A stretch of DNA of 64,000 nucleotides from Streptomyces sp. QL37 (GCF_002941025.1 NZ_PTJS01000001.1:5895472-5959471); one strand, 5' to 3'; positions 10,865 through 19,026 are shown, numbered from the stretch's first letter. Notes: generated by a model not told the origin, from the sequence alone. Translations and numbers: made by a program.

Positions 10865-11815
10865 GTGAACCGTGACCGGGTGGAGAAGCAGCTGCTGGAC
10901 GGCCTGACCGTCGACACGAGCAGGCCCGAGCAGCCGATCCTGCTCGACGAGGCGGGCAGGCCGATCAGGACCTGGCGGGAGAACTACCCGTACGACCGCA
11001 AGCTCCGCCGCAAGGAGTACGAGCGGATCAAGCGCATCCTGCAGATAGAGATGCTCAAGCTCCAGCGGTGGACCAAGGACACCGGCGCACGGCTCGTCGT
11101 GGTCTGCGAGGGCCGGGACGCGGCCGGCAAGGGCGGCACCATCCAGCGCTTCACCGAGCGCCTCAACCCGCGTGGCGCGCGCATCGTGGCCCTGGACAAG
11201 CCCACGGACCGCGAGCGCGGCCAGTGGTACTTCCAGCGTTACGCGGCCCATCTGCCGGCACCCGGCGAGATCGTCTTCTTCGACCGCTCCTGGTACAACC
11301 GGGCCGGAGTCGAACGCGTCATGGGCTTCTGCACCCAGCCCGAGTACGAGCTCTTCCTCAGGCAGTGCCCGGACTTCGAGAAGATGCTCGTCGACGACGG
11401 CATCATCGTGGTCAAGCTCTGGTTCTCGGTCTCCCGTGCCGAGCAGCGCACACGCTTCGCCATCCGCCAGGTCGACCCCGTCCGCCAGTGGAAGCTCTCG
11501 CCCACGGACATCGACTCCCTCGACCGCTGGGACGACTACACCACGGCGAAGGTCGACATGTTCCGCGCCACCGACACCGAGCACGCGCCCTGGACCGTCG
11601 TGAAGAGCAACGACAAGCGCCGGGCCCGCCTCGAAGCGATGCGGAGTCTCCTCGCCCGCATCGACTACACGGCGAAGAGCGACGAGGCCGTCGGCAAGCC
11701 GGACCCCCTCGTCGTGGGCCCGGCCGCCACCCTGCTGGAACCGGGCGAGGAGGACACCGCCCTCTCGCCCACCCGCCTCGCCCCGCACTCCGAGGGACCG
11801 GGCGAACACCCCTGA
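10865..11815 (+). CDS. ppk2: Polyphosphate kinase 2 family protein
   Basis: 316 residues from GTG 10865. PPK2 proteins move phosphate between polyphosphate and nucleoside diphosphates or monophosphates. Walker A is GRDAAGKG at 83-90 and Walker B is FFDRSWYNR with D140; the lid region with arginines (QRTRFAIRQVDPVRQWKLS) follows. The single domain with the RRKEYERIKRILQIEMLKLQ helix fits class I, one-domain PPK2, which usually acts on NDPs. The last 50 residues are poorly conserved and acidic/proline-rich. The gene appears to stand alone; no phosphate regulon operator is evident upstream. Confidence 0.9.
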   Translation: MNRDRVEKQLLDGLTVDTSRPEQPILLDEAGRPIRTWRENYPYDRKLRRKEYERIKRILQIEMLKLQRWTKDTGARLVVVCEGRDAAGKGGTIQRFTERLNPRGARIVALDKPTDRERGQWYFQRYAAHLPAPGEIVFFDRSWYNRAGVERVMGFCTQPEYELFLRQCPDFEKMLVDDGIIVVKLWFSVSRAEQRTRFAIRQVDPVRQWKLSPTDIDSLDRWDDYTTAKVDMFRATDTEHAPWTVVKSNDKRRARLEAMRSLLARIDYTAKSDEAVGKPDPLVVGPAATLLEPGEEDTALSPTRLAPHSEGPGEHP

Positions 11816-11821
11816 CGGGTC

Positions 11822-12583
11822 TCAGCCGCGCTTGGCGGTGACGTCACCGTTGACGGTGGCCAGGGTCATGTCGTGCCCGTTCCGCTCACTGGCGGAGGGG
11901 AACGCCACGGAGGTCCTGCCGTTCCGCGTCGTCGCGTCCACGACGTACGCGGGGGCGTCGGCGGGCAGCGCCACCCGCACCGAGCCGTTGGTCGTGGCGG
12001 CGTCGACACGGGACGGTGCGGTGGTGCTGCCGAGCGTCACGTCCCCGTTGACCGTCTCCGCGTGCAGGCGCGCCGAGCTCAGGGCCCCGGCGCGCACGGA
12101 GCCGTTGCGGGTGGCCAGCCGGACGGTGGCGTCACCGAGGCCGGACCGGGTCACCGTCACGTCCCCGTTGACGGTGGTCAGGTCCAGCGCCGTCGCGACG
12201 CCGGCCACGTCGATCCCCGCGTTCCTGGCGGTGACCGTGACCGGGACGCCGGCGGGGATGCCGACCGAGGGCATGCGGGGGCACGGCCCGTCCTCGTGAT
12301 CCCCGTCCTTGTCGGGCCGGGGGCAGGACAGATCGAGGACCCAGGTGTCGTCGCGGTGCGACCAACGGCTCTCGATCCGCGCCTCGGTGACCGCCCGGTC
12401 GTCCCCGGCCGGACGCAGACGCACACCGTTGTCGGTCGTGATCACCAGCTGCGATCCCCGGCCCAGGGCGGGCGGGGCTCCGTCGAGCCGTGCGCCGGGG
12501 TCCCCGCCGCACGCCGCCAGGAGGGGGACGGCCGCCAGCAGTGCGGCCCATCGCGATCGATGCGTGAAAGCCGTGATGTCCAT
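11822..12583 (-). CDS. DUF4097-type beta-repeat lipoprotein
   Basis: 253 residues. Start ATG 12583 gives a lipoprotein signal ending LLAAC (Cys25). The mature protein has an early disulfide-prone region (CPRP and CPRMP cysteines), then a beta-helix-like series of NG turns about every 20-25 residues (TVNGDVT, TRNGSVR, TVNGDVT, TNGSVR, TRNGRTS, TVNGDVT). This is typical of the DUF4097/DUF4098 putative adhesin family. The protein would be anchored on the outer face of the membrane; its function is unknown. It converges with ppk2, with 6 bases between the stops. Confidence 0.82.
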   Translation of the reverse strand: MDITAFTHRSRWAALLAAVPLLAACGGDPGARLDGAPPALGRGSQLVITTDNGVRLRPAGDDRAVTEARIESRWSHRDDTWVLDLSCPRPDKDGDHEDGPCPRMPSVGIPAGVPVTVTARNAGIDVAGVATALDLTTVNGDVTVTRSGLGDATVRLATRNGSVRAGALSSARLHAETVNGDVTLGSTTAPSRVDAATTNGSVRVALPADAPAYVVDATTRNGRTSVAFPSASERNGHDMTLATVNGDVTAKRG

Positions 12584-12667
12584 GCCTGCTCGTTTGCCCC
12601 GCGCGAGGCCGCCCCATGGCAGGCGGTGAGGCGGAAGCCGGCGGGCTACAGGCTCTAGACTTCTTGA

Positions 12668-13180
12668 GTGATCGTCAGACTGGCGCGTGAACAGGACCTG
12701 GCCGGCTTCATCGCCCTTGCGGCCCAGGTCGAGGACTGGTTCGGGCCGATGGTGGAGGAGCCCGGCTTCCACCGCGCGGTGGAGGACCACATCCGCCGGT
12801 CCGCGGCGCTCGTCGCCGTCTCGTCGGACGGCGAGACCCTCGGAGGCCTGCTGTTCGGCGCGGAGGCACCGGTTCACCACGTGCACTGGCTCGTCGTCTC
12901 CGAGAAGGCGCGCGGGACCGGCGCCGGACGGGCGCTGATGGCGGACGCCCTCCGCAGGTACGTGCGGGGGCCGGGCACCGTCGAGGTGGTCACCTTCGGG
13001 GCCGACCACCCGGGGGCCGTGGAGAGCGGGGCGCGCGTCTTCTACGAACGCCTCGGCTTCATCCCGGCCGAGGCGGCCGAACCCGGCCCGGAAGGCGGTT
13101 CACGGCAGGTCTATCGCCTGAACGCCAGGGATGCCCCGAGCCGGCCACTGGGAAGTTACGGACACGAGGAACGGGCATGA
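12668..13180 (+). CDS. GNAT-family N-acetyltransferase
   Basis: 170 residues from GTG 12668. It has the GNAT fold: an N-terminal helix pair, beta-4 with HVHWLVVSEKARGTGAGRALM, where the RGTGAGRAL acetyl-CoA pyrophosphate loop is clear, and the C-terminal ARVFYERLGFIP motif. The substrate is not deducible; the acidic lead (QVEDWFGPMVEEPGF) resembles small-molecule or aminoglycoside-like GNATs of unknown specificity. The gene is divergent from the DUF4097 lipoprotein gene, and a large inverted repeat straddles its stop codon. Confidence 0.88.
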   Translation: MIVRLAREQDLAGFIALAAQVEDWFGPMVEEPGFHRAVEDHIRRSAALVAVSSDGETLGGLLFGAEAPVHHVHWLVVSEKARGTGAGRALMADALRRYVRGPGTVEVVTFGADHPGAVESGARVFYERLGFIPAEAAEPGPEGGSRQVYRLNARDAPSRPLGSYGHEERA

Positions 13181-13207
13181 CGCCCGCGATTCTGTCCGTA
13201 ACCTCCC
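13150..13207. terminator. Nested inverted repeat across the GNAT stop codon
   Basis: Outer arms 13150-13164 and 13193-13207 (GGGAAGTTACGGACA and TGTCCGTAACCTCCC, one mismatch) enclose a smaller hairpin CGGGCatgacGCCCG. The left arm is coding (end of the GNAT gene). It probably acts as a bidirectional terminator between the GNAT gene and the convergent cellulase gene. Confidence 0.6.
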
Positions 13208-13246
13208 AACCGGATTGAGGGCACGCTCCGGCGCCCCCGCCGCAGG

Positions 13247-14623
13247 TCAGCTCGTGGGGAAGCTGTCGGGAGTGCTGATCCGGCTCTTGAGCAGCGCCCC
13301 GGAATCGTTCAGCACGCCGCTGCTGCTGTAGTCACCGCCGTCGCAGGTGCCGGGCCGGAACGCCGCGCTGCTCTCGGGGGCGTCGGAGTAGGTCCAGTTC
13401 GCGTAGCTGATCTTCAGCTGATCGAGCAGGTCCAGCCAGGCCGTGGTGCTCGACCGGTCCATCGCCCCGCCTCCGGTTGCGCTCACCGTGCCGAACTCCG
13501 TGACGAACAGCGGCAGTCGGGAGGCCGCCCGGCTCAGAGCGGCGCGGTAGTTGTCCTTGTGGCTCGCGGCGTAGAAGTGGAACGCGTACATGATGTTCGC
13601 CGCGTTCACCGGACTGTTGATGACCTCGCTCTCGTTGGAGCCGTCCGAGACCCCGAGTGAGGACCAGCCGCGGGTGCCGACGATGACGACCGAGTCCGGG
13701 TCGGCGGCACGGACCACCGGGATGACCTGCTCGGCGTAGCTCTTGATGCCCGACCAGCTCACACCGTTGGGCTCGTTGGTGATCTCGTAGATCACGTTCT
13801 TCTTCTCCGCGTTGCGGGCGGCGACGGAGGCGAAGAACGTCTTCGCGCGGTCGAGGTTGTAGTTCGGGTCACCCGGCGTGAGGGTGTGGAAGTCGATCAA
13901 GGCGTACATGCCGCGGGCCTCGGCCATGTCGACGAGTCCGTTCACCCGTGCCGTGAACCCCGCCGGGTCGGTCTCGTAACCGTCCTCCTGCACGTACATC
14001 GAGATGCGCAGCAGGTCCGACTTCCAGTCGTTCGCCAGCGCGTCCAGCGACGCGGCGTTGTAGCAGGCGTCGAACCACTGGATGCCGTGCGTGCTCATGC
14101 CCCGCAGCTGGACGGGGCGGTCGTACTGGTTGCACAGGTTCACGCCGCAGACGTGGAGCTTCCCGTTGATGTCCACGGGGGTGCCGTCGGCCGGAGCGGG
14201 CGGGGGCTCCTCTTCGAGGGCGCCCGTGCAGGCGACTCCGTTGAGCTTGAACGCCGTGGGCTTCGGGTTGGCGCCCGTGAAGGTGCCCGAGAATCCCAGG
14301 TCGGCCGTCGCACCGGTGGCCAGCGCGCGGTTCCAGTCGACACCGACGGCGGTGACCGCGGAGCCGGACTGCGACCAGGTGGCGTTCCAGCCCTGGGCGA
14401 CCTTCTGGCCGGTGTCCGGCAGGGAGAATTCGAGCGTCCATCCGTTCGTCGGCGCACCCAGGTTGGTGACCTTCACTCCGGCCTGGAAGCCGCCCTGCCA
14501 CTGACTGGCGACGGTGTACTCGACCTTGCAGCCGGTGGCGGCAGCCGCCTCCTGGGGGCCGAGTGCTGCCGTGAGGCCCAGGACTGTCGCGCAGGTCGCC
14601 AGTAAGGCGAGTAGGCGTTTCAT
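13247..14623 (-). CDS. Secreted GH5 endoglucanase with N-terminal CBM2 (TTA codon in signal peptide)
   Basis: 458 residues. ATG 14623 follows AGGAGGAA and gives a signal peptide ending near AAAA at 34. Residues about 36-140 form a CBM2 cellulose-binding module (GCKVEYTVASQWQGGF, paired Cys, surface Trp). A short Pro/Glu linker leads to a GH5 catalytic domain with acid/base E284 (ITNEPNG) and nucleophile E376 (VTEFG). It would cleave internal beta-1,4-glucan bonds in cellulose outside the cell. Codon 7 (plus-strand 14603-14605) is TTA, which in Streptomyces depends on the bldA tRNA, so synthesis may be tied to development. A perfect CebR-type palindrome lies 39 bases upstream, implying induction by cello-oligosaccharides. 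Confidence 0.94.
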   Translation of the reverse strand: MKRLLALLATCATVLGLTAALGPQEAAAATGCKVEYTVASQWQGGFQAGVKVTNLGAPTNGWTLEFSLPDTGQKVAQGWNATWSQSGSAVTAVGVDWNRALATGATADLGFSGTFTGANPKPTAFKLNGVACTGALEEEPPPAPADGTPVDINGKLHVCGVNLCNQYDRPVQLRGMSTHGIQWFDACYNAASLDALANDWKSDLLRISMYVQEDGYETDPAGFTARVNGLVDMAEARGMYALIDFHTLTPGDPNYNLDRAKTFFASVAARNAEKKNVIYEITNEPNGVSWSGIKSYAEQVIPVVRAADPDSVVIVGTRGWSSLGVSDGSNESEVINSPVNAANIMYAFHFYAASHKDNYRAALSRAASRLPLFVTEFGTVSATGGGAMDRSSTTAWLDLLDQLKISYANWTYSDAPESSAAFRPGTCDGGDYSSSGVLNDSGALLKSRISTPDSFPTS

Positions 14624-14661
14624 AGCGTTCCTCCTCGTGCGAAGCGGAAACAGTGGGGGGG

Positions 14662-14675
14662 TGGGAGCGCTCCCA
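14662..14675. promoter_or_regulatory. CebR-type operator
   Basis: Perfect 14-bp palindrome TGGGAGCGCTCCCA, the known binding sequence of the LacI-family cellulose-utilisation repressor CebR in streptomycetes. It lies 39 bases upstream of the cellulase start, consistent with repression released by cellobiose or cellotriose. Confidence 0.9.
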
Positions 14676-14799
14676 AGGTCCATCGGGCCGAGACCGTACA
14701 CGGTGTGCGGATGCGCGTACAGACATCCGACCGGCTTCGGTGAGGAGCGGTGCGGGGCCGACGGTCACGTCGGGGCGGCGAGCTGGGAAGACGCGGCAG

Positions 14800-15633
14800 T
14801 CAGGTCCAGGACGATGTGCCGTGCACGGTGTCGGCCGACCGCACCGGGCACCCCGTGAGTTCCACGGCCGCCAGCACGGCACGGCGGGCCGCCGCGCTGT
14901 CCGCCGGCGGGAAGGCCACCCGGAGCTGATGGCCGTAGGCCGACTCGTACGTCAGGAGCCAGCCGGTGGCGTCCACGGCGAAGTGGTCCTGCCGCTGGCC
15001 GTCGTATTCGTAGCCGCCACGGTCGGACGTGGGGGCGAGCGCGTCGCGCAGGATCCGCAGGCGCTCGGCGTACGGGCGGGGCCCCTCGCCCAGCCGGACG
15101 TACACGTGGTCGAGCTCGACTCCGGGGTCGAACCAGGGGGCGAGCTCCGGCTCATGGTGCAGGAGGCCGGAGGTGATGGTGCGATTCGTCAGGCCGTCGA
15201 GGAGCGCGCCGGCCCCGCAGTCGAACCGCTCGTAGTCGTCGTCGCGTGACCAGATCACCACGGGCCAGGACTCGGGAGGCCCTTCGGTCAGCCAGCAGAC
15301 GTGCGCCGCACTCTCCGTCACCGCCCAGGCGAGCAGGCCGCCGGGCTCGGGGAAGAGGGGGTAGGGGTAACGCTCGGGGGAGAAGTCGCGCAGCGGACCG
15401 TAGTCGTCCAGGAGGTCCGCCGTGAGCGGGACCGGGTTGTCGTCACCGAACGGGGTGCACAGGCACAGCGCGCCCCAGAAGTCTCCGCGTCCGTACGTCT
15501 CGACCAGCTGCTTGTAGTCCTCGGGCAGCCGGGTGCCCAGCGTCCTCTCCGCCTCCGCCCAGTCGCCGTGGCCGTCGACCACCACGGCGGGAGGGCGTAC
15601 CCGTCCGGTGATCCGGGAGAGTGGGCCGGTCAC
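14800..15633 (-). CDS. SMI1/KNR4 (SUKH) family protein
   Basis: 277 residues from GTG 15633. The N-terminal half shows the SUKH pattern: WAEAERTLGTRLPEDYKQLVETYGRGDF, then LLDDYGPLRDF, a loop with YPLFPEPGGLLAWAV, and CWLTEGPPESWPVVIWSRDDD. A second half (140-277) has a separate alpha/beta region with VRLGEGPRPYAERLRILRDAL and VDATGWLLTYES. SUKH proteins are often immunity or regulatory proteins, but no toxin gene is adjacent here, and many Streptomyces copies stand alone. I cannot assign a partner. Confidence 0.75.
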   Translation of the reverse strand: MTGPLSRITGRVRPPAVVVDGHGDWAEAERTLGTRLPEDYKQLVETYGRGDFWGALCLCTPFGDDNPVPLTADLLDDYGPLRDFSPERYPYPLFPEPGGLLAWAVTESAAHVCWLTEGPPESWPVVIWSRDDDYERFDCGAGALLDGLTNRTITSGLLHHEPELAPWFDPGVELDHVYVRLGEGPRPYAERLRILRDALAPTSDRGGYEYDGQRQDHFAVDATGWLLTYESAYGHQLRVAFPPADSAAARRAVLAAVELTGCPVRSADTVHGTSSWT

Positions 15634-15643
15634 GCGTGCACGT

Positions 15644-15895
15644 TCAGACGGCGGAGGCGACGAACGCGGCCCAGGCGGCCGGGGGCACGGTCAGCACCGG
15701 GCCGTCGGTGACCTTGGAGTCGCGGATGTGCACGGCGGAGGGGTGCGCGGCGACCTCTACGCAGTTGCCGCCCTGGTCGCTGCTGTAGCTCGATTTACGC
15801 CAGTCGTAGGCGACTTCGAGGCACGCGCCGCCTTGGTCACTGCTGTAGCTGGACTTGAACCACGAGAGATCCGTGCCGTGTGCTGCGCGAGTCAT
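15644..15895 (-). CDS. DUF397 small protein with duplicated KSSYSSDQGG motif
   Basis: 83 residues. DUF397 proteins occur by the hundred in streptomycetes next to XRE regulators and anti-sigma-like ATPases (whiJ/abaA-type loci). The usual pattern WRKSSYSSxxGxxCVEVA occurs twice here, at residues 12-28 and 32-48 (KSSYSSDQGG both times), before the single IRDSK and WAAFV motifs, so the N-terminal half has been duplicated. Its ATG overlaps the XRE stop by 4 bases (ATGA), so it is translationally coupled. The presumed role is modulating the partner repressor, as inferred for WhiJ systems. Confidence 0.88.
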   Translation of the reverse strand: MTRAAHGTDLSWFKSSYSSDQGGACLEVAYDWRKSSYSSDQGGNCVEVAAHPSAVHIRDSKVTDGPVLTVPPAAWAAFVASAV

Positions 15896-16713
15896 GACTC
15901 TCCAAGCAGGTCGTCCAGTAGGCGCGCGCTGTTCTCGACGGAAAGCGCCTGCGAGCGCAGCATCCCATATTTCTGCTGGAGGACACTGACGTCATCCGGA
16001 TCGTCATGGAGCACGCTGGTCAGCTGGGCCTCCACATAGGCCAGATGGTCGTGGTCCGGTGTTTCGAGCAGGACCATCGGGCCCGCCAGACCCGCGTGCT
16101 TGGGGAGCTTCGTGGGCATGATCTGCAACCCCAGGAAGGGGAGTTCCATGCACCGGCGAAGGTGCTGGATCTGCTCCCGCCGCATGGCGGAGTCTCCGAT
16201 CTCGCTGCGCACGATGCTCTCCTCCAGGATGAAGTGGAGCATCGGCCGTGGCCTGCGTTCGAGGAGCTTCTGCCGGTCGAGCCGGGCCGCCACCCACTCC
16301 TCCCGCTGCTCCTCTTCGAGGGGTGGGAACAGGCACGAGAATACGAAGCGTGCGTACGCCTCGGTCTGGAGGAGCCCCGGGACGACCTGGTTCTCGTACC
16401 AGAGCAACGTCACCGCCTCCTGCTCGTACTCCACGAAGTCCTGTACGAACGCCGGGAACCGCTCCTTCTGCGGCACCTTCGCCACCGCGACCCCCAACGC
16501 CCCCTTTGTCTCCAGCAGTTCGTCCAGCTGCGCCGCGAAGTCCGCCTGGAGTGCGCGGCGGCCCTGTTCGATCGAGGCGATCGTGTCCTCGCCCACGCAG
16601 AACCGGTCGGCCAGCGACGTCTGCGTGTGCCCGGCCGCGCGCCGGAAGGCGGCGAGCTGGGCGCCGATGACATGCCAGGACGTGACCCGCTTGTTCCTCT
16701 TCACCGAGTGCAT
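15892..16713 (-). CDS. XRE-family regulator with DUF5753 (WhiJ-like)
   Basis: 273 residues; ATG 16713 follows GGGGAAAGG at good spacing. An N-terminal helix-turn-helix (IGAQLAAFRRAAGHTQTSLADRF and DTIASIEQGRR, about 15-65) precedes a DUF5753 ligand- or partner-binding domain. That domain includes LWYENQVVPGLLQTEAYAR, RLDRQKLLERRPRPMLHFILEES and LPFLGLQIMP. Proteins of this build, such as WhiJ, repress development or antibiotic genes and are paired with a DUF397 protein. Here the partner follows with an ATGA overlap, and an anti-sigma-type ATPase gene lies divergently, giving the full trio. The target is probably the shared 110-bp divergent promoter region, by inference. Confidence 0.88.
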   Translation of the reverse strand: MHSVKRNKRVTSWHVIGAQLAAFRRAAGHTQTSLADRFCVGEDTIASIEQGRRALQADFAAQLDELLETKGALGVAVAKVPQKERFPAFVQDFVEYEQEAVTLLWYENQVVPGLLQTEAYARFVFSCLFPPLEEEQREEWVAARLDRQKLLERRPRPMLHFILEESIVRSEIGDSAMRREQIQHLRRCMELPFLGLQIMPTKLPKHAGLAGPMVLLETPDHDHLAYVEAQLTSVLHDDPDDVSVLQQKYGMLRSQALSVENSARLLDDLLGES

Positions 16714-16825
16714 GACGTGCCTTTCCCCGTACGCGAGCCCCGCCGGACCCGTCAGCGCTCGTACAAACGCGGTGTACGACCTGACGCGGTGACCCACAGT
16801 AGTGACGTTCTGTGACAGTCGTCCC

Positions 16826-17272
16826 GTGAACGAGACAACGCAACTCGCCTCCTTCCGTGAGGCGTTCTACCGCCGCGAGCGCAGGTCGGTGCCGCTCGTG
16901 CGCCAGTTCGTCCGGGAGGCTCTGGTCGACTGGGCGTGCGAGGTGGACCTCGACGACGTACTCCTCTGCGTGAGCGAGCTGGCGACCAACGCGCTGGTCC
17001 ACGGCGTCCCGCCCGGGAGGGGCTTCCGGACCCAGCTCACCTGGGGAAAGGTGCTCCGGATCGAGGTGCACGACAGTGGCGGGGGCCAGGTCGGGGAGGT
17101 GGTGGACGCTGGGCCCCTCGCCGAGTACGGGCGTGGGCTCACGCTCGTCGGGGCGCTCGCCGATGCGTGGGGGGTGGGGGAGCGGGACCCTGGGAAGACC
17201 GTCTGGTGCGAGTTTGCTGGTTCGGCAAGCATGTTTGTCGAATCGTCGCCGTGCGCGCACCATCTTCCGTAA
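16826..17272 (+). CDS. Anti-sigma-factor-like ATP-binding protein (HATPase_c, RsbW-like)
   Basis: About 148 residues from GTG 16826; GTG 16802 would add 8 residues and neither has a good ribosome binding site. The fold is the GHKL ATPase of RsbW/SpoIIAB-type proteins: N-box ELATNALVHG, G1 box IEVHDSGGG and G2 box GRGLTLVGALADAWG. A central Cys-containing helix (DLDDVLLCVSE) replaces part of the usual contact surface. Such proteins can bind and hold sigma factors or phosphorylate STAS-domain antagonists, but in whiJ-type loci their target is unknown. It is divergent from the XRE-DUF397 pair. Confidence 0.82.
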   Translation: MNETTQLASFREAFYRRERRSVPLVRQFVREALVDWACEVDLDDVLLCVSELATNALVHGVPPGRGFRTQLTWGKVLRIEVHDSGGGQVGEVVDAGPLAEYGRGLTLVGALADAWGVGERDPGKTVWCEFAGSASMFVESSPCAHHLP

Positions 17273-17287
17273 CAGGAGGTGTTCCGC

Positions 17288-18328
17288 ATGAGCGAGACGA
17301 ACCAGCGGTACGACGTAGTGGTGATCGGCGGCGGGGCCGCCGGGCTGAGCGGGGCGCTCGCCCTGTCCCGGGCGCGGCGTTCCGTGCTTGTGATCGACGC
17401 GGGGAGCCCGCGCAACGCCCCCGCGGCCCACGCGCACAACTACCTGGGCCGGGAGGGTGTCCCGCCCCTGGAGCTGCTGGCCATCGGCCGGGCGGAGGCG
17501 GCGGAGTACGGGGCGGAGATCGTCCAGGGCCGCGTGGTCTCGGCCGAGAAGCTGTCCGACGGCTTCCGCGTCGTGCGGGAGGACGGGAGCACCGTCCACG
17601 CCCGTCGTCTGCTCGTGACCACCGGGATCGTCGACGAGCTGCCGGACGTGGAGGGCCTGGCCGAGCGCTGGGGCAGCGAGGTGCTGCACTGCCCGTACTG
17701 CCACGGGTGGGAGGTGCGGGACAGGCCGGTCGGCATCCTGGCCAGCAGCCCCATGGCCGTGCACCATGCGCTGCTCTGGAGGCAGTGGACCGACGACGTG
17801 ATGCTGTTCCGGCACGACCAGCCCGACTTCAGCGACGAGGAGTACGAGCAGTTCGCCGCGCGGGGCATCTCCGTGGTGGACGGCGAGGTGGCCGCGGTGG
17901 AGGTGGCCGACGGCCGGCTCACCGGTGTGCGGCTGGCCGGGGGCACGGTGATCCCGCGCGAGGCGCTCGTGGTCCAGCCGCGCTTCACCGCGCGGTCGGC
18001 GGTCCTGGAGAGCCTCGGCCTGGTGCCGACCGAGATGGTGATGGGCGACCAGGTCATCGGCACGTACATCGCGGCCGACCCCGCGGGGGCTACCGATGTG
18101 CCCGGTGTCTGGGTGGCGGGCAACGTCGCCAACCTCATGGAGCAGGTCGTCGGAGCGGCGGCAGCCGGGCTGAAGGCGGCCTCGATGATCAATATGGACC
18201 TCGTCACCGAGGACACCCGCCGCGCGGTCGACGCCCGCCGCGCGCCCTTCTCGGCCGAGGCCGAGCGCCAGGTCTCCGAGCGTGTGCTCGGAGACCGCCG
18301 TCACGGACTTCAGGAGACCTCACGATGA
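17288..18328 (+). CDS. Thioredoxin-reductase-like FAD/NAD(P) oxidoreductase
   Basis: 346 residues; AGGAGGT is 7 bases upstream of ATG 17288. The N-terminal FAD-binding motif is VVVIGGGAAGLSGALAL (GxGxxG at 14-19). The redox pair is C135-P-Y-C138 (HCPYCHGWE), as in small thioredoxin-reductase-like proteins. The NADP domain lacks a textbook GGGDSA motif and reads ILASSPMAVHHALL, so it may take electrons from another donor or bind NADPH weakly. The C-terminal GVWVAGNVANLMEQVVGAAAAG is the second FAD contact. The methyltransferase gene overlaps by 4 bases, so the two act together. The substrate is unknown; similar pairs are common in actinomycetes. Confidence 0.88.
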   Translation: MSETNQRYDVVVIGGGAAGLSGALALSRARRSVLVIDAGSPRNAPAAHAHNYLGREGVPPLELLAIGRAEAAEYGAEIVQGRVVSAEKLSDGFRVVREDGSTVHARRLLVTTGIVDELPDVEGLAERWGSEVLHCPYCHGWEVRDRPVGILASSPMAVHHALLWRQWTDDVMLFRHDQPDFSDEEYEQFAARGISVVDGEVAAVEVADGRLTGVRLAGGTVIPREALVVQPRFTARSAVLESLGLVPTEMVMGDQVIGTYIAADPAGATDVPGVWVAGNVANLMEQVVGAAAAGLKAASMINMDLVTEDTRRAVDARRAPFSAEAERQVSERVLGDRRHGLQETSR

Positions 18329-18963
18329 CCACCGACAGCACCCGTACCGACGCCGAGATGTGGGACGAGAAGTACCGCGAGAGCGACCGGATCTGGAGCG
18401 GGAACCCCAACGTCGCCCTCGTCCGTGAGGTGGAGGGCCTCCAGCCGGGACGGGCCCTCGACCTCGGGTGCGGCGAGGGCGCGGACGCGGTCTGGCTCGC
18501 CCGGTGGGGCTGGCGGGTCACCGCCACGGACATCTCGCGGGTGGCCCTGGAGCGGGCGGCGGTCCACGCGGCCGAGGCCGATGTCGCCGACCGGATCGAC
18601 TGGCAGTGGCACGACCTGGGGGCGTCGTTCCCCGAGGGGGAGTACGACCTGGTCTCCGCCCAGTTCCTGCACTCGATGGGCGACCTGCCCCGCGAGGAGA
18701 TCCTGCGCAGGGCGGCCGAGGCGGTCGCCCCCGGGGGCGTACTCCTGATCGTCGGGCACGCCGGCTTCCCCTCGTGGGAGCACGACCACCCGGACATGGA
18801 GCTGCCCACGACGGACGAGGTCCTCGCCTCGCTCGAACTGCCGGACGGGGAGTGGGAGGTGCTGCTCAGCGAGGAGCACGAGCGGATCCAGAACGACCCC
18901 GAGGGCAACCCCACCACCCGCACGGACAACGCGCTGAAGGTCCGCCGTCACGCGGGCCGCTGA
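18325..18963 (+). CDS. Class I SAM-dependent methyltransferase
   Basis: 212 residues. ATG 18325 overlaps the previous stop (ATGA), and CAGGAGA lies 7 bases upstream. Motif I is ALDLGCGEGADAVWLA, the acidic ribose contact is ATDIS, and motif IV is YDLVSAQFLHSM. This is a Methyltransf_25-type Rossmann fold. The aromatic N-terminus (MWDEKYRESDRIWSGNPN) is typical of the TehB/UbiE-like small-molecule group. Translational coupling to a dithiol flavoprotein suggests a shared role in modifying thiols, electrophiles or metalloids, which is inference only. Confidence 0.88.
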   Translation: MTTDSTRTDAEMWDEKYRESDRIWSGNPNVALVREVEGLQPGRALDLGCGEGADAVWLARWGWRVTATDISRVALERAAVHAAEADVADRIDWQWHDLGASFPEGEYDLVSAQFLHSMGDLPREEILRRAAEAVAPGGVLLIVGHAGFPSWEHDHPDMELPTTDEVLASLELPDGEWEVLLSEEHERIQNDPEGNPTTRTDNALKVRRHAGR

Positions 18964-18967
18964 CGCC

Positions 18968-19014
18968 GAGCGCCCGCCGTCCTCCCCGGAAGGGGAGGGC
19001 CGGCGGGCGCGCTC
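18968..19014. terminator. Strong bidirectional hairpin
   Basis: Arms GAGCGCCCGCCG plus CCTCCCC and their complements enclose a GGAA loop, with one bulge. The hairpin lies between the convergent methyltransferase and yceI genes. Confidence 0.8.
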
Positions 19015-19026
19015 GGTCCGGGAGGG

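Noticed and set aside
14800..15633. SMI1/KNR4 protein as part of a contact-dependent toxin-immunity system
   Set aside because: No polymorphic toxin, RHS or CdiA-like gene is nearby, so the immunity role is not supported.
16004..18304. Long minus-strand frame across the anti-sigma and flavoprotein genes
   Set aside because: Runs antisense through three recognisable genes and has no domain of its own.
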